A DNA stretch of 64,000 nucleotides, taken from contig JANFOG010000002.1 of assembly GCA_024336345.1 (NCBI GenBank), forward strand, positions 1,302,001 through 1,366,000. The letters run 5' to 3'. The stretch comes from Mariannaea sp. PMI_226. Its lineage: Eukaryota; Ascomycota; Sordariomycetes; Hypocreales; Nectriaceae. Positions 45,070-57,520 of the stretch are shown here, one piece after another. The notes under the pieces are model-generated. The model searched no databases. It was not told where the DNA came from and saw only the letters and a program-made list of their open reading frames with translations. How positions within the stretch are numbered: position 1 is the first letter of the stretch; each line of letters begins with the position of its first letter. The position numbers and the translations under genes are program-made.

Positions 45070-48000
45070 TAGGTAGTTGTCTCTCTGGGTGTCTTTGAGT
45101 ATAGTTGCGATGGATGGAATCTACACCCAGTCGCATACAAATAAGCCCGGAAAACTTGAGGGTAGTTTAGAGAGGGATGGCGTTCTACAAAAGCAGGAGA
45201 CAAGGCCGTGACGGCGCGTACCCAAAAGGAAAGCGGAAAGGTCACGCGACGGGCGGGAAGGACGGGAAGGGGGGGAGGCATGTGGAATGTAAACCGCATT
45301 GAGAAACAAATACAAGTGAGGATGATTGGCACCGTGAGCGGCGACCTCGCTGCCTGTTTGAGTACTAATATGACTTGCATGCATCGGGGCTGAAGTTTTG
45401 GATGAGTACAGATTACTGTGCGTGCAGTTAGATGCCCAATCGCAAGGAGAACGGCTATTTTTTTTCCCCAATTGCTTATTGATGGTAGGCGTTTTTCTTG
45501 GTGCTGCACCAACAGTGCTTTCTCCGAGAGTCCTTGATGATGCTCTATTTTGGTGCACCACGAGACAGCTTGACAGGGATTATACATATGCATAGCATGC
45601 ACCAGAAATGACAGAGCTGAGGGGAAAGAATGAGGGGAAGGGAACCAATATCAATAATGGCTTCGGAACATAACACGGCTTGTTGACTACCTGTGCAGGT
45701 GGGTAGGCAGATCCACCAAATTGCTGCGTTGCGTTATCCTAGTCTAGAGTAGAGTAGACTAGGCCAAAGTCTCCCATCACGGTTGAATACGAAAAATAAG
45801 GAGATTGAAGGGCGTACGTGGAAACTACAGGCTTGCTTTTTCCCCTACAAAGCTGAAACTTGGATACCTCATTCTATCTACTCGCCTCTGCTCGCCATGT
45901 GCCGCCATTTTGCGTAGTCGCACAGCCGGGAATACGTCACATCTAGGTCCGTCCACCTCTTATCAGAAATGCTCTAGGGTGAGGGCGATACAGAGGTAAA
46001 CTAATACTGCCCATTGCCCCCCAAATATAAAATAAACGCCAACTTCCTAGCGCCATTGTTCCCCAGGAATGCAACCTTGAATGATGACCCATTCATTAAT
46101 TTTCACTAATTCTCCTGATTGTATGACGTCAAGCTCCATCGGATCAGTGGAGAATGAAAGGGGAAAATGCCAACTAGTATCCCGTAGCTATGTGGCGACA
46201 AGGCGCCGTCCATGTTGGATGCTCGTCATCGATGCCTCGCCTTACTCAACTATCTACCTTTTTCAGAATAGGTAGCTTCAGATATCAGATAGCTCACGAT
46301 GCCGCTAGTACATAGAGTAGAGAAGGTGATCACAGGACCTTTACTAGTTGTCGGTGGGATTCAATTCACACAGGCGAACATTCTTACACTAGGTGCTCGA
46401 GGTCGGGTTCCTTCGCCGTGGACTCTGGCTGTCCAGAGTCTGTGCGTGTAGCATCCCCTCTGAGCTGATACAGGGGTCAATCCAGCCAAGTGTTCCACCA
46501 TTATTTGCACGCATTTATATCATTTCAAGAGGAGTGGCTAGGGAGGCAAAGGAGCTCACATTGTACGAGTGCCATACCTGCGTAGTTCCTAAGGGGTTTC
46601 CCCTATGCCGGCATTATACTCCCTATGTGGCCTTACGTTAATTACTATCATGCAGGGCGATGCGCAGACTGGGGTGGATAGGGTCGTGAGGACCTCACCG
46701 CTCTGCCAGTCATGTGGCCCCTACAGGGTCCAAGCCTACAACAATCGGAGAATCCGCCCCCGGCGAGCATGCAATAGAGATGCACGGTAAGATGAGAATC
46801 CAGAAATGGGCAATTCAGAGGTACTGGATCAGCGGCGATACAACGAGTCATAATCAAGGATGGTACTTGCTGGCCCCGATTTGACAACATTTATGGATGG
46901 AGTACTTCATCAGGGGTGAGAGACATCTGTGAGATCGGTAGCCTTCGGATAGACGGACGCAAAAAATTCTTAGTGAAAAGGAGACTGCCTCCCCCCCCCC
47001 AAGAGGAGGATGAGGAGAGTTCTTGTACGGAAGGTTATCAGATAGTTTCAGATGATACAACAAAATGTTACAAGCCGTATAAGCTGCTTCTTTCACTCCT
47101 TTACCCTTCGCCCTTCGCTTGACTTCGCTCGACTTCATTTTTCACGGACTAGCTTACCCCAGAGAGACTGAGTCTTATTCAGCCTTCTTCAGCCGGTGCT
47201 CGCTCTCCAGAACAGCACCTAGGAGAGACTAATAATTCCGTTGCATTGTTCCATTGTCTAGGCATTTTCTCTCCTCTCCCTCTCTCTCATTTACTTTCTG
47301 AAGGCTTTTTTCTTTCCTGTCCCCACCACCTTATTACTTGTGGTTCTTCTCCAGTCCAAACACAGAGCATTTCTCATGGTTAATTACCATTAGGGATTTT
47401 TCATGCGAGGAGCAGATCAGAAACGCTTAGTTACAAAAGAACCTCGGCATTTGCGTTAAGGAGAAGAGAAAAAGAAACAACGAGGAGCGTGGTGAGGGGA
47501 AAAGAGACACGACAAGTCTTCCGCTTTTTTTAAACCAAACTTCGACCTTTCAGAAAAAAAAATACTTGAGCATCACACACGCCCTCCACTCAACACAGGG
47601 AGGAGTGAGCGACAACACACCCTTCGATGCGAGCAGCCCAGGTCGCATAGACATATATCTATTGCAAGAAGCGCTTGGTCTGTCCAATTGCGATAGACAA
47701 CTGCGCCCTCATCTCAGCGGTTTCGCTCAATGAGAATGCTGTCCAGCAGTCTGGTTTTCAGCAACAGCCCCTCTCTCGCTAAACCCTTTGTGGAGTTACC
47801 CCTGGTCTTCGACCAAGAGGAAATTACGCCCTGCCATTGGCCAGTCGGCACCGGCCGCTCTCAATCCGACGCCTCGTCGTCGCGCCTCGTCTCCTTCTCC
47901 TGGCCGCCTCCTTTGCTGTTCGACGACTGCAATATTGGCTTTGGCTACCCAGTAATCGACCCTCGCGAACCCACCAAACCCGCCATCTCATCGGGCGCCA

Positions 48001-48154
48001 ATCTTGTCGTTGCAAACCCATCCTATCCTACGGCCGCCATCACTAGTTTCCAACAGTCACACCATCGCTGCCGTCATCACATTCCCTTCCAAAACAAGTC
48101 CCCACGCCAACTCTCCTCAATACGCCCAGGACAGCTCCGTGCGTCGCCAACTAG
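45070..48154. other. Intergenic, divergent promoters and unresolved ERF4-gene 5' region
   Basis: No gene is seen from 45070 to about 47700. Features include a run of ten C at 46990-46999 and pyrimidine-rich tracts (47270-47350). From 47730 to 48154 the DNA is C/T-rich, with a long frame starting ATG at 47730 that differs from the ERF4-domain frame. It may contain an upstream exon or 5' leader of the next gene. Confidence 0.45.
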
Positions 48155-49758
48155 TGTCTGCTTACCGAGACATCTTGTTTGCCTTCGCGTGAAGTCAAGG
48201 AAATCGTCGCCATATCCTCTCAGCGCGGTCGTCTGGACGGCCGTGCCGACAGCGTGTTCCCCACGGATCCCCAATCATCTCAAGTGCCACCCTCCACGAC
48301 CTTCCCAGCCTCCCTAGATGCGGATGCTCCGGTCAAGCCTCGCCCTGCTCCCTTATCGTCTCCGAAGTTTACTCAACCCGACACCAACAACCCTCCGGCG
48401 AATCTAGCCGCCGTCGCTGCCGCCACATTGAATCAGCCTCCCCCGGCCAGACAGTGTCCTGGTCGTCACGAATCCTTCACCCTCCCGCTGTCTCCATTCC
48501 GGCCTCGTGCGGTTGCTCCCGCCTTACGTCGCGTCCGGCGACTCTCTGCCGCGCGTCTTTGGAATCCTACAAACTCGACACCTCGTCTCCACCCTACCCG
48601 CAAACGGCGACCTTCGACACCTCCACCTCCATCCGTTCCTCTTCAGCATCCCACTTTCGACGATTCTAACGTGAAATCCGACCCCGTGGGGACTGGTGCT
48701 CACGACTACCCGCTCCTCACACTTCCAGAACAACGGCAGACACGGCATTCCGGTTCGACTCGTGCCAGTCTTCAAGTGGACCGTCAGGGAAATAGTGATA
48801 ATCGCATTAGCCTTCCAGGATCTGTTCGGGCTTCTTACGACGGACAGCGAAGTCGAAATCCAATCACATCTCCAACGTCGTCAGATTTTGGAACTGGCAG
48901 TAGGGGACGTATTCCAGAGACGGAGACATTTGTCGAAATTCCAATCAAGCTGGACAAGGGCAAAGGAAAGGCCATCATGAATTCCCAAGACCTCCCTGCC
49001 CAGTCCTTCTCACAGGATTTGGAACGTGGACTGGACATGATGAATCCTAGGCTTTCAAACGTGTCTGCAGACGGAATTGGTTCTGCACTCTCTTCGACAG
49101 ATTCCTCGATTATGGGCGAGGAAGTCGAGCCAGATGCCGCCGGAGAATGGGGACCTCAGCATCCTTGCTATCCGCATCTAAACCCCCATGTACCCGTTGA
49201 CTCACTCGAATATGCAAACACCCGAATTATTCGTATTCGAAGGGATTGGTTGTTGGAGGGTGATCTGGCGCCAACCTTCTCCAACCTATATCCCGAAATC
49301 TTGGATCCTGCTGGTCTATCAGAACACGAGTTTCGACGTGTGATCGATAAACTCAATAGCGAGATCATTCCAGCATTCAATCCTTACGCCTGGAGAAGCA
49401 TTGCCGATAACATGCTCGGCTTACTGACGGGATGGCTGTGGGACGACTTTGGCTTCAGTGGTACCAAGGCAAAGCTGAACAATCTAGAGCAATGGATCGA
49501 GAAGTGGAATTTTGAGATGGAGAAAACTGTTGGATCAGAGGACGGAATGCTAGCCCCCAAGTTAGTTTCTCTCCGACGAACAGGGTATATGACTGTGAGA
49601 ATGACTTGATTTTCTCCAATACGTAAAAAGTATACTGACAGATTCGATAGTTGGACATCCAGATCCCCGACCCAGAGATTGCTCCGGCACCAAGCACAAA
49701 CGCGGATGGCTCGAGAACAACGTTGCCTTTGGAACCACTACCGACGTTTACTCGATAG
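48155..49758 (+). CDS. ERF4 / golgin A7-domain protein, probable palmitoyltransferase cofactor (5' end unresolved)
   Basis: The recognisable part is in two exons, the first ending at 49594 and the second 49651-49758, with a 56-bp intron (GTGAGA...GATAG). The join gives LRRTGYMT-LDIQIPDPEIAP. The domain has TRIIRIRRDW, LAPTFSNLYPEILDP, EFRRVIDKLN, YAWRSIADNMLGLLTGW and LNNLEQWIEKWN, as in ERF4/GOLGA7 proteins. These are small partners of DHHC palmitoyltransferases (Erf2 in yeast) that modify Ras at the ER/Golgi. Upstream lies a Ser/Pro-rich disordered region typical of fungal members. The frame is open from 48155 after a TAG, but its first ATG is at 48977. The credible upstream peptide (FTLPLSPFRP, VPLQHPTFDDSN, YPLLTLPEQR) therefore needs an upstream exon or indicates a frame error. 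The ATG frame at 47730 is a candidate source. Confidence 0.72.
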
Positions 49759-50531
49759 TTCACCCTACTCGCCCTTCTTCCATTGATTGAACGACCAACA
49801 ATACGAGTCGTCAATCCTACTTTAATCAAGGTACACCTTTAATATCACCACTATGATGACCAACGAGGGCGGCTTCTTTATGAACATGGGCCCCCTTCTT
49901 TACGAGTTACACCCACCCGACTTTGTCATCTCAAGATCTAGCTTCGAGAACTGTTCAAATTCCGTTACATCCCGTTTTGATACCATTACCCATTGCATGG
50001 CGTTTCCGGCTCCCCTTTACCCATCTGAGCGCGTTGTCTCTCTTTATTCTCCCTTTCTTTTCCTTTTAGTCCTAGGCAAGCACGAGTTTTGGGTACCTGT
50101 AACTAGAAAAAAGACGTTGTGGCGTAGGATGTACTAGGGGATAAAATATAAGAGAGAACGTTTATCATTAAGTTCCACACCAGAAAGTAACTGTCATGCT
50201 AGACTTGAAAAGTCTCCCTCAACATCTCAAACCCCTGAAAGTTGCTCCTGATGTGACAACTATGAGGTACTCGCTTCCTAGACCAGGAGTTCCGTTTGAA
50301 ATCGCGGCTTGGTGCTGGCACAAGTGCCGTGACGTGCTATCGGTAATAGCCCGGCCTCAGCACGGGTTTCCTTGACGAAACCCATCACCATCCCCACCAG
50401 GAACATGCCCGATCGGCTGTGGAAAATGACATCTTCTCAATATCTTCCGTCCCCCGTCCTCCTCTTCTCTCTCTACTTATCCACTTCGATAGGATCGATG
50501 GGCCACATCTTGGCTGTCGCCGCAGACGAAA
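49759..50531. other. Intergenic, ERF4-domain gene 3' region and RCH1-like promoter
   Basis: No gene seen. The 94-codon frame at 49853-50137 has no recognisable content. A pyrimidine-rich tract at 50453-50480 lies about 55-80 bp before the transporter start. Confidence 0.45.
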
Positions 50532-52116
50532 ATGGCCGGCACTGAGAGTCCGGATCACGAGAAAGCCTCACGATCAAGACCTGCAGCGCTAGTTTGGGCC
50601 AAGAAACTAGGAAACTTGCTTCTTGCTAACTATCTTATTATTGGGTTTGCTATTGCCTGCGTTCTGGGATACTTCTTTCCATGTATGTGCCCGATTTCCA
50701 ATTGCTCTGTCATAGTCATGGTCCATTTGACCTACAAAGTACCTATTGAAGCACTCTATGGATGAGGGCAAAGAGACGATTTTCATAACTGACTAACGCT
50801 TTCAATAGCTGTTGCTGAGCATGGAGGCGTCATTCGCTCCGAGTATAGCATTCTATACGGAGCGGTGGCTTTCATTTTCCTTGTTAGTGGCCTGCAACTC
50901 GCGCCGGAGAAGTTGAGAGAGAATGTCACGAATTGGAGATTGCATATTATCGTACAGGGCATCAGCTTTGCCGTTATTCCAGCTATTATCCTTGGTATGT
51001 CCTTATTATCTTGCTTCAAACCACTCATGTGCTTGGACACCAGAAAGAGAGATTCAGTTCTACATATATAAATATCGACTGACAACTACAACGTCTCAAT
51101 CTCCAGCAGTTATCCATATCTCAATAGCCGCAGGCTGCCTCCAATCCCAAACTCCCTCGCCTGCAATTATAACAGGTCTCCTTGTCACCGCCTGCATTCC
51201 CACCACCATCGCCTCAAATGTCGTCATGACACGCGCCTCTGGCGGTGACGACGCCGCCGCCATCATCTCCGTTGTCGTCGGGAACGTGGCAGGCGCCTTC
51301 TTGTCTCCGCTGCTTATATATGGCTTCTTCCCGACCGACGCAGCCTTTGAGAAATGGCGCCCTGCGAGCCCCAGCACCCTCGGCCACATGTACGCTGACG
51401 TTGCTAAGCAGCTTGGCCTCAGTGTTGTGCTGCCTCTCGCTGCTGGGCAGGCGATTCGTTGGGGCTGGGAGGACCAGACGGTCAAAATACTGAACCGCTT
51501 CAAACTTGCCAAAGTATCGACGCTGTGCCTCGTGTTGCTTGTGTGGACGACTTTCTCGGGGACCTTTGGCACTGGTGCCTTGTTTCAGCTCTCAACGAGC
51601 AACATCCTGTTTGACGTGTTCATGAACGTTGCACTGTACTTCGTCTTCACCCTAATATGCTTCTTCACTGCTCGCCCACCTCAACGCTTTGTCGACCGAG
51701 TCTCTTCCTCACGCTTAGGAAGGCATCTACCACATGTCATGAAGCCTTACCGCATGTCCAAGGAGCAGACCATTGCTGTTTGCTTTTGTGGAGCAGCCAA
51801 GACTACAAGCCTCGGCATTCCTTTGGCGAGCGCCATGTGGACGCAAGCTGATAACCTGACGCGCGCGTACATCCAGATTCCTGTCTTGCTATACACTATA
51901 GAGCAAGTTTTTATGGCTCAGTTGCTTGTATATGTATTTCGAAGATACATTCGTCAAGCAAAGGAGAATGAGGGAGATGATGCGAATACACAGGTTGGGT
52001 GTGAAGAAGTGATACCAACGAATGGAAGAGGTGATTGCGCGGTTCAAGAACCAAGAGTAGGGAGCCCAGAAAGGAAAGGCCGTGGGTCAGTGACTGATGA
52101 TAGTCCAAGGGAATAA
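50532..52116 (+). CDS. SBF-like membrane transporter, RCH1 / SLC10A7 family
   Basis: Three exons: 50532-50682, 50809-50994 and 51107-52116, giving 448 residues. Both introns (126 and 112 bp) have GTATGT donors. About ten hydrophobic helices are visible. The landmarks [34 protein letters not shown] (in two pieces across intron 1), [43 protein letters not shown] and [16 protein letters not shown] match the SBF-like group containing yeast Rch1 and human SLC10A7. Those proteins sit in plasma or secretory-pathway membranes and restrain calcium influx; direct transport substrates are not settled. The charged C-terminal tail (about 400-448) is hydrophilic. The start ATG follows AAA and precedes a hydrophilic N-terminus. 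Confidence 0.9.
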
Positions 52117-52277
52117 ACGGGAAACCGAAATGGGTGCGTCAATGGTTTTGATGAATGTGAGAAAGATGTCATGGTATTTATCATAAAAAAGTACCTATTT
52201 CAAACTGCAAGACGGTTGCGCTCATATACAAAATTGCCGTTGCAATCAATCCTTTATAACTCCTTATGTCCAAATAT

Positions 52278-53775
52278 TTATTCCTTCTTGACTAGACTCT
52301 TAAACAGAGGGGCGAGATGGTGTGCGCTCTTCTTGGGGTAACGTGTCTGTCCATTTTCATAATCGACAAAGGTGCAGCCAAAGCGAGTCTCGTATCCCTC
52401 AGCCCACTCGAAGTTGTCAAGCAGGGACCAGGCAAAGTAGCCACGAACGTTGACGCTGTCATAGGTGGAGGCTTGAGCCATGGCTTTAACGTAGTCGTCG
52501 TAGTATTGGAGACGGAAATCGTCCTGAAGGATCTGCTCTCTGGGCATGTCATTCTCGCCCTTAATACTGGTGCCGTTCTCGGTGACATAAATCTTGGGGA
52601 ATCCGTAGCGACGAGAAAGCCAGACAAGCAGATCTCGGAAACCAACAGCACAGGGGCGCAGCCATGTCGACTGGGTTTCAGGGCCAATGCAATCACCACG
52701 CTTGTTGATGAAGCTAAGTTCGAGGTTTCCGAGAAAGTCGTCCTCTGGGGGCACACCATCGAGGTGACGAACGTAGTTGGCAGTGTAGTGGTTCATGCCG
52801 TAAAAATCATTGGAACCCTCAACCAAAGCCTTCTCCTCCTCGGTAAAGGTGGGCAACCGATCGCCGAGCTGGGCTCGCATCGAATCAGGGTACTTGCCGA
52901 AGTAGATTGGGTCCGCAAACCAGGAAATGGCGAACTCGATCTTTCTATTGGCAGCCTCGACATCCTTGGGGTCCATGGGGTCCCAGGGATACGTGGCATC
53001 ACCGTTGAGGACGATGCCAATCTCACCCCCGTTGGTAGCCTTGAAGTCGTCACGGTAGGCCTTGACAGCGCGGCCGTGGGCAACAAGGAGATTGTGGCCA
53101 GCAATCCACGGCTCACGGGCCGAGTCACCGACGGGAGATTTAGTACGGTCTGAGGTGTGGCCAGGGGCGAAGGAACCGTTGTTGTAGCCCAGAATAGAAG
53201 AGCACCAAGGCTCATTGAAGGTAATCCAGTTCTTGCAGCGAGGAATACCCTCAAAGACCACGCGGGCATAGCGCTCAAAATCTAGAGGGAACTCAGTGCG
53301 GTTGAGGAGGCCACCGTAGCGACGATCAAGCTCGTCGGGGACATCCCAGTGAAGAAGTGTGATAAATGGAGTGATACCGGCCTCGAGGAGATCATCCACG
53401 AATTTGCGGTAATGGTCTAGACCCGCCTGGTTGATGGAATCCTCGCGACCACCCTTGGGGATGATTCGAGACCATGAGAGAGAGAAGCGGTATGCCTGGG
53501 CGCCGAGTGACTTAAGCAGTTTGACATCTTCAGCAGTTCGGTTGTATGAATCGCAAGCTGTGACTCCAGAGCTTCCGTCAGCAATCTTTCCGGGGATTGC
53601 AGCGAAAGTGTCCCAGATGGAAGGTGCGCGACCATCCTTGTCGATGGCTCCCTCAATCTGATAACTATTTTTTGGAATCAGTGGGAATCCTAACAAGATT
53701 TAAAGGCGCTTGAGGGCAAGGCACTTACGCAGCTGTGGCAAACCCCCACTTGAAATCGCTTGGTAGAGTGGCCAT
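52278..53775 (-). CDS. GH1 beta-glucosidase, intracellular (Cel1A/BGL2-like)
   Basis: Two exons, 53775-53729 and 53664-52278, separated by a 64-bp intron, give 477 residues. The tiny first exon encodes ATLPSDFKWGFATAA, the conserved GH1 start, and the join gives FATAA-YQIEGA. The general acid/base Glu lies in NWITFNEPW at about residue 166 and the nucleophile Glu in YVTENGTS at about 379. Also present are AYRFSLSWSRIIP, FITLLHWDVP, NDFYGMNHYTANY and GYFAWSLLDNFEWAEGY. There is no signal peptide, so the protein is expected in the cytosol. There it would hydrolyse cellobiose and related glucosides, with possible transglycosylation to inducers, as known for Trichoderma Cel1A. A 161-bp gap separates it from the convergent transporter gene. 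Confidence 0.96.
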
Positions 53776-55513
53776 ATTTGTGATATTTGCGGCTTCAAGT
53801 TTCAATGACTAGAAGACAGTTGAAGAAGCTTTTTAGATGTGGGTGTGAAGGGACGGCACACTCTGTCAACACAAAACAAAGCTGCAAATAAAAAGAACAA
53901 GGAAAAGTGAGGGAATAAGATCCAGACAATGAGGTCTATATATGGGTGCAGGAGGAGGGGAGAGAGTGTGTGCTCCACGGAGGTTCGGGCCTAAAGGCCA
54001 TCTTATATAGCTTTGAGGACCCCTACGGGGACGATGGCGCAGGGCCTTTGCAGCTACTCTCGGTGGACTCAGCTGTTGTTAATTTTGACAGAGCTTGGCG
54101 TCAGATAAGGGAAAGAGTCGATCGGACCGTCACGACCGAGAGCGATCACCAGGTCATTCGCCCATGGCGCCGGGGGATTTCCAGAGCTTGTCCATGTTGT
54201 TGGGTAGCGTTGTTGTGTTGGTGGAGGTGATGGTGAAGTTGGACGGGGCGACAACTGGAGGTGTAAGTGGTTGTTGGTGGGTCTGGGACTTTCCCCGCCC
54301 CGTATGCGCCGCACCTTCCCCCAAGTCAGCTCCCGCCAGGGGTAGTAGCTGCCCTGGTCTGACCCGTGGTGACCAACCCTTTTGATCGGGTTTTCTGTCT
54401 ACCTTACAGATTAGTTGTGTATGTAACCTTACTTTCTTATTCATCCTCTTCACCTCTTTCCATTCATTTCCCTGACATAGAAACTTGCGGTCCAGTATTT
54501 TTCCCCCTTCTTTTAACCGCCTCACTCCTCGTGCGCCCCAGGATACACTCGACGGATAAAAGGACATTCGTCTCGTCCCACTCGGTTTTATTTCTGACAT
54601 TTTTACCCCAGGACTCCACGAGGCCCGTCAGCCGATTCCACAAACTTGGGGCAACATCGACATGTCGGCCCGCCTCTCCGGCGCCACGCCATCCGTCTTC
54701 GCCAGAACCTCGGAGCTTCTCGTCTACTCCTTCTAGACGCAATCGAAACGGCGAGGCGAGACCATGCATGAGCATGAGCACCTTATTTTCAGGTGGGAAC
54801 GAGATTATGTACATCGGGAACCTAGTTCTCCTTCCCCTGCTTTCAATTGGCATTCCCAGCCTCTCAAGAAAGCTGGGAATTGATCGCCTCTCCTCCTTTG
54901 AACCCTCTCAACTACGCATATGCTAATGCCATGCTAATGCCATGCTGCAACCCGTATTGTTCGAATATCATATCCACTTCTTCACAGGCTGGCGGCCCGA
55001 CTACAAATGCCCCGCCGTTCCTAGAAACCAACTGTGCTGGCTTCCAGGCCCGAAACGCCAGGGTTGCTATAGACTGCGCTAGGCAGCTGGATTAATTACA
55101 CTATGTAGATATTTGATTTTCTTGTTTGTTTTCTTCAACTTTGGCCACTTGGACGCTCTGGTTTTTCAGCTTTCTTTTTCATGATTAATGTATTCCTCTA
55201 CCAACCCATCCCCCCTCTTACCCGCTCCGAATGATATCGTTCAAGCACTCAAAAGCGCAAGCCAGCGAGTGAAGGTGGCAACCTCTCAGCTAGAAACCAA
55301 TGCCACACACTTTATTATCAACTTTTGGCGTGTACTATGTGATCACCAGAGCCTCAAACCTCCCAACGACCACAATAATCTTGGAAACGCTTCTTGCTGC
55401 TTGCTCCATTCGGTACAAGTCCCTCAACTTCACACACCGTCAGTTTTCTCGTAGAAACGTTCCCTGTGGTTCCAGATTGAACCTATCAATACAGCTGGGT
55501 CCCTCCCTGTCAA
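53776..55513. other. Intergenic, beta-glucosidase promoter and GFA-like gene 3' region
   Basis: No gene I can support. Open frames at 54366-54926 (plus) and 54154-54853 (minus) overlap each other and have no recognised motif. A TATATATGG sequence at 53937-53945 lies about 165 bp upstream of the beta-glucosidase start. Confidence 0.45.
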
Positions 55514-56351
55514 CTAGGCAGTATTATCTGCCTCATCTCTATCCTGCAGTTTCCGCTTGCCAAGGCCAGAAGACTCCATTGCCACCTCGGCGTTATCGTC
55601 TTCTGTGCCATCTCCAGAGTACTCGACAATTTCCCATTCAATCTTGACCTGGCCGTCTTGGGATTGTTGGATTCCCTGGTTGCGGCGCATTTTGCCCAAC
55701 CTGGTCCCTTCAACCAAGCCGTCAAACCATGGCACCCCATAACTCTGCCTAAGAGCTGTGTTTCTCTCGATTGCGCCACTGCCAGACGATTGACTAGGTT
55801 CTTTCCCCTCCTTATCTTCCGCCTCCTCCGGGAGCAATCCCATATCCTCCAAGTCTCGCAAGTCCTCTCTCAGCAGACTGCCGAGGGTAAGGTGGATGTA
55901 TTCAGCTTCGCTAGGTGGGTTCTCACACCAGTACGACAACGGAGTCCCACAGTAACCGCAAAATTGTCTCTTTGAATGCTTGTGGCTTGGATGTTCATAA
56001 ACGCGGCGAATGAGAGTATGCGTTTCGTCGGGGAAGAAGGCGAAGGTGGTGCTATGATACCAGGAAAGTGGCACTCGAATGTAGGCAGCCAAAGGAGTTG
56101 CTAGTGGAATCTCTAATCGGCGCATACAAGGGTTAGCCTGGAGAGTAACAAAAGTGATGGCTTTGGATGGAGATTGTATATAGAGCATGGAATAATGATG
56201 TCAGTGGAAAGCTATGGGGGCATTACTTACGGTGGACACGATCGGTGTTAAAGAGGACTTGGGCTTCAGAGCTGTGCTCTTGAGGTATCGCGATGATGTA
56301 GCGATTGCGGCCGCACTGGCAGCCGCCCCGCAGAGGCCGTAAAGAAGCCAT
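55514..56351 (-). CDS. GFA / CENP-V-like zinc-binding domain protein
   Basis: Two exons, 56351-56231 and 56112-55514, separated by a 118-bp intron (GTAAGT...ATTAG), give 239 residues. The N-terminus GGCQCGRNRY (Cys11, Cys13) and the later FCGYCGTPLSYW (Cys92, Cys95) are the two halves of the structural zinc site of the GFA fold. Members are annotated as glutathione-dependent formaldehyde-activating or CENP-V-like proteins. The middle cysteine group that binds the second (catalytic) zinc in typical members is absent. In its place is QIPLATPLAAYIRVPLSWYHSTTFAFF, without any Cys. Formaldehyde chemistry therefore should not be assumed. The C-terminal 110 residues are acidic and Glu/Ser-rich with a motif-like SYGVPWFDGL. 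Function unknown. Confidence 0.82.
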
Positions 56352-57520
56352 GGCGGATTGATCCGGATGTTACACAGCAATTCTGCCAGAATAGAGAAAA
56401 TTAAAGGGAAGGAAGAAAGGAAAAAGAAAGGGAAAAAAGTCGCCCTAGTGTCCCGGTGGCTTGTTGGAAATGCAGATGCAAGGAGAAGCTGGTGATGTGA
56501 GAGGATTTGGACAGAAGGCGGAAAGGAAGCGAGAGAGATTGGGAGAATCGATGGCGAAAAGCTATCGAGAATACCTGCGCGTACTATGTAGGTAGCTGGT
56601 GGAAGCTTGTCACTGACACTTGACACTGACACAATGACGCTCGGGCTGCGCTGAGCACAAACTCTTTGAGACTTTTGGGAAGCGGAAGCGGAAGGGGAAG
56701 CGGGCTTGAACTCAGTTGGCCAGCTTTGTGCGACCTGTCAGTGTGATTGTCCGACCGTCCACTCTGGGCTGCATGCGGATAAAATACTGAATAATTGGAA
56801 CCGAACAAAAGGTCTCTGCGACAGACAGCCAGACAGACAGCCAGACCGTGCGTTTGCGCCTGGGTGGATGGGGATGAAAACGAAACCTCTTTATGATTTT
56901 CACAGCCCTCACGCAGGCAAAAGGCTGACTTAGGCACTCATAGGATTAATAGTTAACGTAATTATTGTGTACAGTCCCCGCGCATGATCTCGCACAGCGA
57001 TCCCCCATGTTCACACCTGCACGCACACTTACATCATACTGCGTATGGCATCTTCTAGTGGCATCCAGCGCTGCCCATGCCGGCTGCAAGATCCGCTGCA
57101 GATTAGTACTCTGTATTGCACTATGGCTACCTATCTACCTAGTAGTCAACACGAGAGAAGTTGAGAGAGGAGGTTTGATATGGATCCTTGGAAGGGAATT
57201 AATTATATCCAAAATCCACGAGGTCACGTAAACAATGATATTCCAGAACCCCTAAGCCGAAGGCGGAGGGCTTCTTTTCTTCAGTCAACATCAGTGCCAT
57301 GTCCCTTACCCTGCAGCTAACTCGAGCGCAATGGCGTTCGGTCATTCACGATCAGTCCCTGGCTCTTGGATGAGTCAGTCAGTCAAAAAACTCATTTCTC
57401 ACATTCACGAAAGCTATATAATAATGTTCCACATCAGGTCATCTTCCGGAAACATTGCTGCCTGTTCCCTCTACTCCCTCTCTCTGTAAAGAGGGAAAAA
57501 AACCCACGCCACAGGGGAGC
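56352..57520. other. Divergent promoter region, GFA-like gene and aldo-keto reductase
   Basis: About 1.2 kb between divergent start codons, with no gene seen. A 12-bp tandem repeat lies at 56821. Several GCGGAAG-type purine copies occur at 56680-56700. Confidence 0.5.
56821..56846 (+). repeat. ACAGACAGCCAG tandem repeat
   Basis: Two exact copies of a 12-bp unit plus two bases. Confidence 0.75.

Noticed and set aside
52317..53153. 278-codon open frame antisense to the GH1 beta-glucosidase
   Set aside because: It is a shadow of the highly biased GH1 coding sequence; the GH1 frame has all catalytic motifs.
54366..54926. 186-codon plus-strand frame upstream of the beta-glucosidase
   Set aside because: A fragment near 54780-54840 has a TTTTCAG acceptor-like site and a hydrophobic stretch. 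No spliced arrangement with a start codon and family motif could be built, and an opposing frame is equally long.
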